From CAZRIP01 sp964600165 (lineage in GTDB: Bacteria; Elusimicrobiota; Elusimicrobia; UBA1565; UBA9628): a stretch of DNA of 6,083 bases. Shown here in pieces: positions 4,788 to 6,083 of the stretch (its first letter is position 1; each line of letters begins with the position of its first letter). A model generated the notes under the pieces. It searched no databases and had not been told where the DNA came from. It saw nothing but the letters and a program-made list of their open reading frames with translations. Location: contig CAZRIP010000155.1 in assembly GCA_964600165.1 (NCBI GenBank), forward strand, positions 1 through 6,083, written 5' to 3'. The position numbers and the translations under genes are program-made.

Positions 4788-5695
4788 GCGCTAATCGCGC
4801 GAAGCGAGCGCGGCTTTCGGGCCCAGACGGGCGAAGGATAATCGCCGGCGCTCGCCAGCGCCTTCAGCGCGGACGTCGCCGCCGGCGCGTCCTCGCGGTA
4901 GGTCACGCCGATCCAGCCTCGGCCTTCCGGTAGCGCGCGCGCCGATAGCGCGCCGGAGGCGATGGCCGCGCCGACCGCCTCCGGGATCGCGGCCTCGTCG
5001 TCGCTCCCCGACAGCCGCGCGAGCGACGCCTCGAAGGCGCGCGGCGCGCCCGGCGGCAGGCACCAGAAGTTCATCGAGATCTGGGCGTCCGCGGGCAGGC
5101 GCAGCTCCCCCGCGTCGACGGCGACGATCCCGTCGGCGCGCCGGCGCACGTCGCGGCACTCGCGGATCGCGCGCAGCCGTCCGTCGCTTCCGACCCGGCA
5201 GACGGCGCGGGCCACGCCGCCGGTCGGCGAGAGAGTCTCGCCGACCGGGTAAGAGATCAGGGCCGCCTCGTCGGACTTTCGCGCGAGGAATCGCCGCGCC
5301 GCGACGAAAGCCGCGCGGCCGTAGAAGTCGTCGGCGTTGACGACGGCGAACGGGCCGTCGAGCCGCTCTCGCGCGCACCAGACGGCGTGCGCCGTGCCCC
5401 AGGGCTTGCGCCGGCCGGCGGGAGGCCTGCGGCCGCCGGGCAGGTCGTCCAGCCTCTGGACGACCGTCTCGACGGCGAGCCGGCCCTTCCAGCGCGGCGC
5501 GTAGCGCGCGCGGCAGGCCCGCGCGTTCCGCTCGCCGACGACGAGCAGCGCGCGCGCGAAGCCCGCGCGCGCCGCGTCGAAGAGCGTGTAGTCCGCGAGA
5601 GTCTCCCCCGCGGGGCCGAGCTCGAAGAACTGCTTGAGGCCGCCGAAGCGCGAGCCCAGGCCCGCGGCGAGCACGACGAGCGTCGGCCCGCTCAT
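4784..5695 (-). CDS. Sugar-phosphate nucleotidyltransferase
   Basis: A 303-residue cytoplasmic enzyme of the GT-A-like nucleotidyltransferase fold, which joins a sugar-1-phosphate to an NTP to give an NDP-sugar and pyrophosphate. The start is the ATG at 5693-5695. An upstream in-frame extension of 38 Arg/Gly-rich residues is rejected because it lies inside the previous gene and the family begins just before the phosphate loop. Motifs from this start are LAAGLGSRFGGLKQ at 9-22 (the GxGxR...K NTP loop, with Arg16 and Lys21), KPWGTAHAV at 97-105, NADDFYG at 120-126 (metal-binding Asp), SMNFWCL at 207-213, and a C-terminal WIGVTYREDAP at 261-271. The last two are typical of a widespread subgroup whose sugar is not known. 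The start overlaps the preceding stop (ATGA), so translation is probably coupled to the glycosyltransferase-like gene. An NDP-sugar made here could feed that enzyme; this is inference. Confidence 0.87.
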   Translation of the reverse strand: MSGPTLVVLAAGLGSRFGGLKQFFELGPAGETLADYTLFDAARAGFARALLVVGERNARACRARYAPRWKGRLAVETVVQRLDDLPGGRRPPAGRRKPWGTAHAVWCARERLDGPFAVVNADDFYGRAAFVAARRFLARKSDEAALISYPVGETLSPTGGVARAVCRVGSDGRLRAIRECRDVRRRADGIVAVDAGELRLPADAQISMNFWCLPPGAPRAFEASLARLSGSDDEAAIPEAVGAAIASGALSARALPEGRGWIGVTYREDAPAATSALKALASAGDYPSPVWARKPRSLRAISA

Positions 5696-6083
5696 CGAAG
5701 GGAAAGAGCGCGGGCGACGGCCTTTTCGGCGCCGTGATAGACTCCGCGCCGCGCCGCGGCCTTGACCCCTTCGTTGAGCCTCGCCAGCTCCTCCGGGTCG
5801 GCGAGCCACCGCCGCAGCAGCGCCGCCGCGTCGTCGGGCTCCCGCTGCTCGGGGGTGCCGTCGCCGAGCTCGGCGGAGTAGCGCGCGCCGGGCGCCTCGT
5901 GGTCGCCGACGCGGCGGATGTGGAGCTTGGGGATCGGGAAGAACGCCAGCTCCGAGGGCTTGGTGATAAGAATGTCGGCCGCGCGCATCAGCCGGTCGGT
6001 CGCGGCCACGGCCTCGAGCGGCCCGGCCGCGGAAACCAGCGCGCCGGCGGGCTCCGGGCCTGCCAGCGGATGGCGCGCGACGA
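5692..6083 (-). CDS. GT-B-like glycosyltransferase, C-terminal part (partial)
   Basis: The last 129 residues of a protein whose start lies beyond the right edge; the frame stays open to the end of the window. An apparent Met at 6009 is really an internal GTG, so it is not a start. The visible part resembles the C-terminal domain of MurG and monogalactosyldiacylglycerol synthases. It has DRLMRAADILITKPSELAFF, where family members usually have a KPGG donor loop, then a proline-bearing strand with VGDHEAPGARYSAELGDGT at the place of the MurG PGQE..NA..L..G motif. A helical tail follows (LLRRWLADPEELARLNEGVKAAARRG). I infer a nucleotide-sugar-dependent glycosyltransferase, or a catalytically altered relative. 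The stop TGA overlaps the ATG of the nucleotidyltransferase, showing a shared operon. The donor and acceptor are unknown, and the N-terminal acceptor domain is not in the window. Confidence 0.6.
   Translation of the reverse strand, partial: VARHPLAGPEPAGALVSAAGPLEAVAATDRLMRAADILITKPSELAFFPIPKLHIRRVGDHEAPGARYSAELGDGTPEQREPDDAAALLRRWLADPEELARLNEGVKAAARRGVYHGAEKAVARALSLR

Noticed and set aside
5696..5809. Upstream in-frame start for the nucleotidyltransferase (38 extra residues)
   Set aside because: The extension is Arg/Gly-rich, lies within the coding part of the preceding gene, and the family starts just before the NTP loop. The ATGA overlap at 5692-5695 is a far better start.

Overview
This GC-rich window carries five protein genes, one tRNA and the 3' part of a sixth protein gene. 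All genes are on the minus strand except a glycoside hydrolase on the plus strand. The proteins point to a Gram-negative (diderm) bacterium: an outer-membrane barrel with a cleavable signal peptide and a C-terminal phenylalanine, a periplasm-facing TPR protein, and two exported glycan-active enzymes. The porin's style (long signal peptide, then a Leu-Leu-Asp-Asp-Val-His strand region), the high GC and the mixed gene order would suit an uncultured lineage such as Elusimicrobiota. That placement is a guess from memory of protein style; no marker gene here proves it.

Left part (1-1660, minus): a 502-residue porin-like barrel starting at GTG. It has a very good sigma70-type promoter (TTGACA-18-TAGAAT), a perfect 9-bp dyad abutting the -10, a compact 5'-UTR hairpin and a Shine-Dalgarno sequence. 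A palindromic stem lies just past its stop, at the window edge. Middle left (1656-2433, minus): a membrane-anchored TPR protein whose promoter begins four bases after the 3' end of a tRNA-Arg(CCU) gene.

Middle (2434-4067): a 173-bp divergent spacer, then an exported family 1 glycoside hydrolase on the plus strand. Its stop codon overlaps the 3' end of the next gene tail to tail by 14 bp, inside a near-perfect palindrome. Right part (4054-6083, minus): a probable operon read right to left. It holds a GT-B-like glycosyltransferase C-terminal half (cut by the window edge), a sugar-phosphate nucleotidyltransferase coupled to it by an ATGA overlap, and, 31 bp further on, an exported peptidoglycan amidase of the PGRP/Amidase_2 family. 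The amidase also has its own promoter, overlapping the end of the nucleotidyltransferase gene.

Together the right half looks like cell-envelope or glycan metabolism: activated-sugar synthesis, sugar transfer, peptidoglycan cleavage and glycoside hydrolysis. The most interesting signal is regulatory. Three genes (TPR, hydrolase, amidase) have -10-like boxes placed so that transcripts would start at, or within a few bases of, the ATG, and none has a Shine-Dalgarno sequence. The porin is the opposite, with a structured leader and a ribosome binding site. I saw no mobile element, CRISPR array or clear novel defence-type system.
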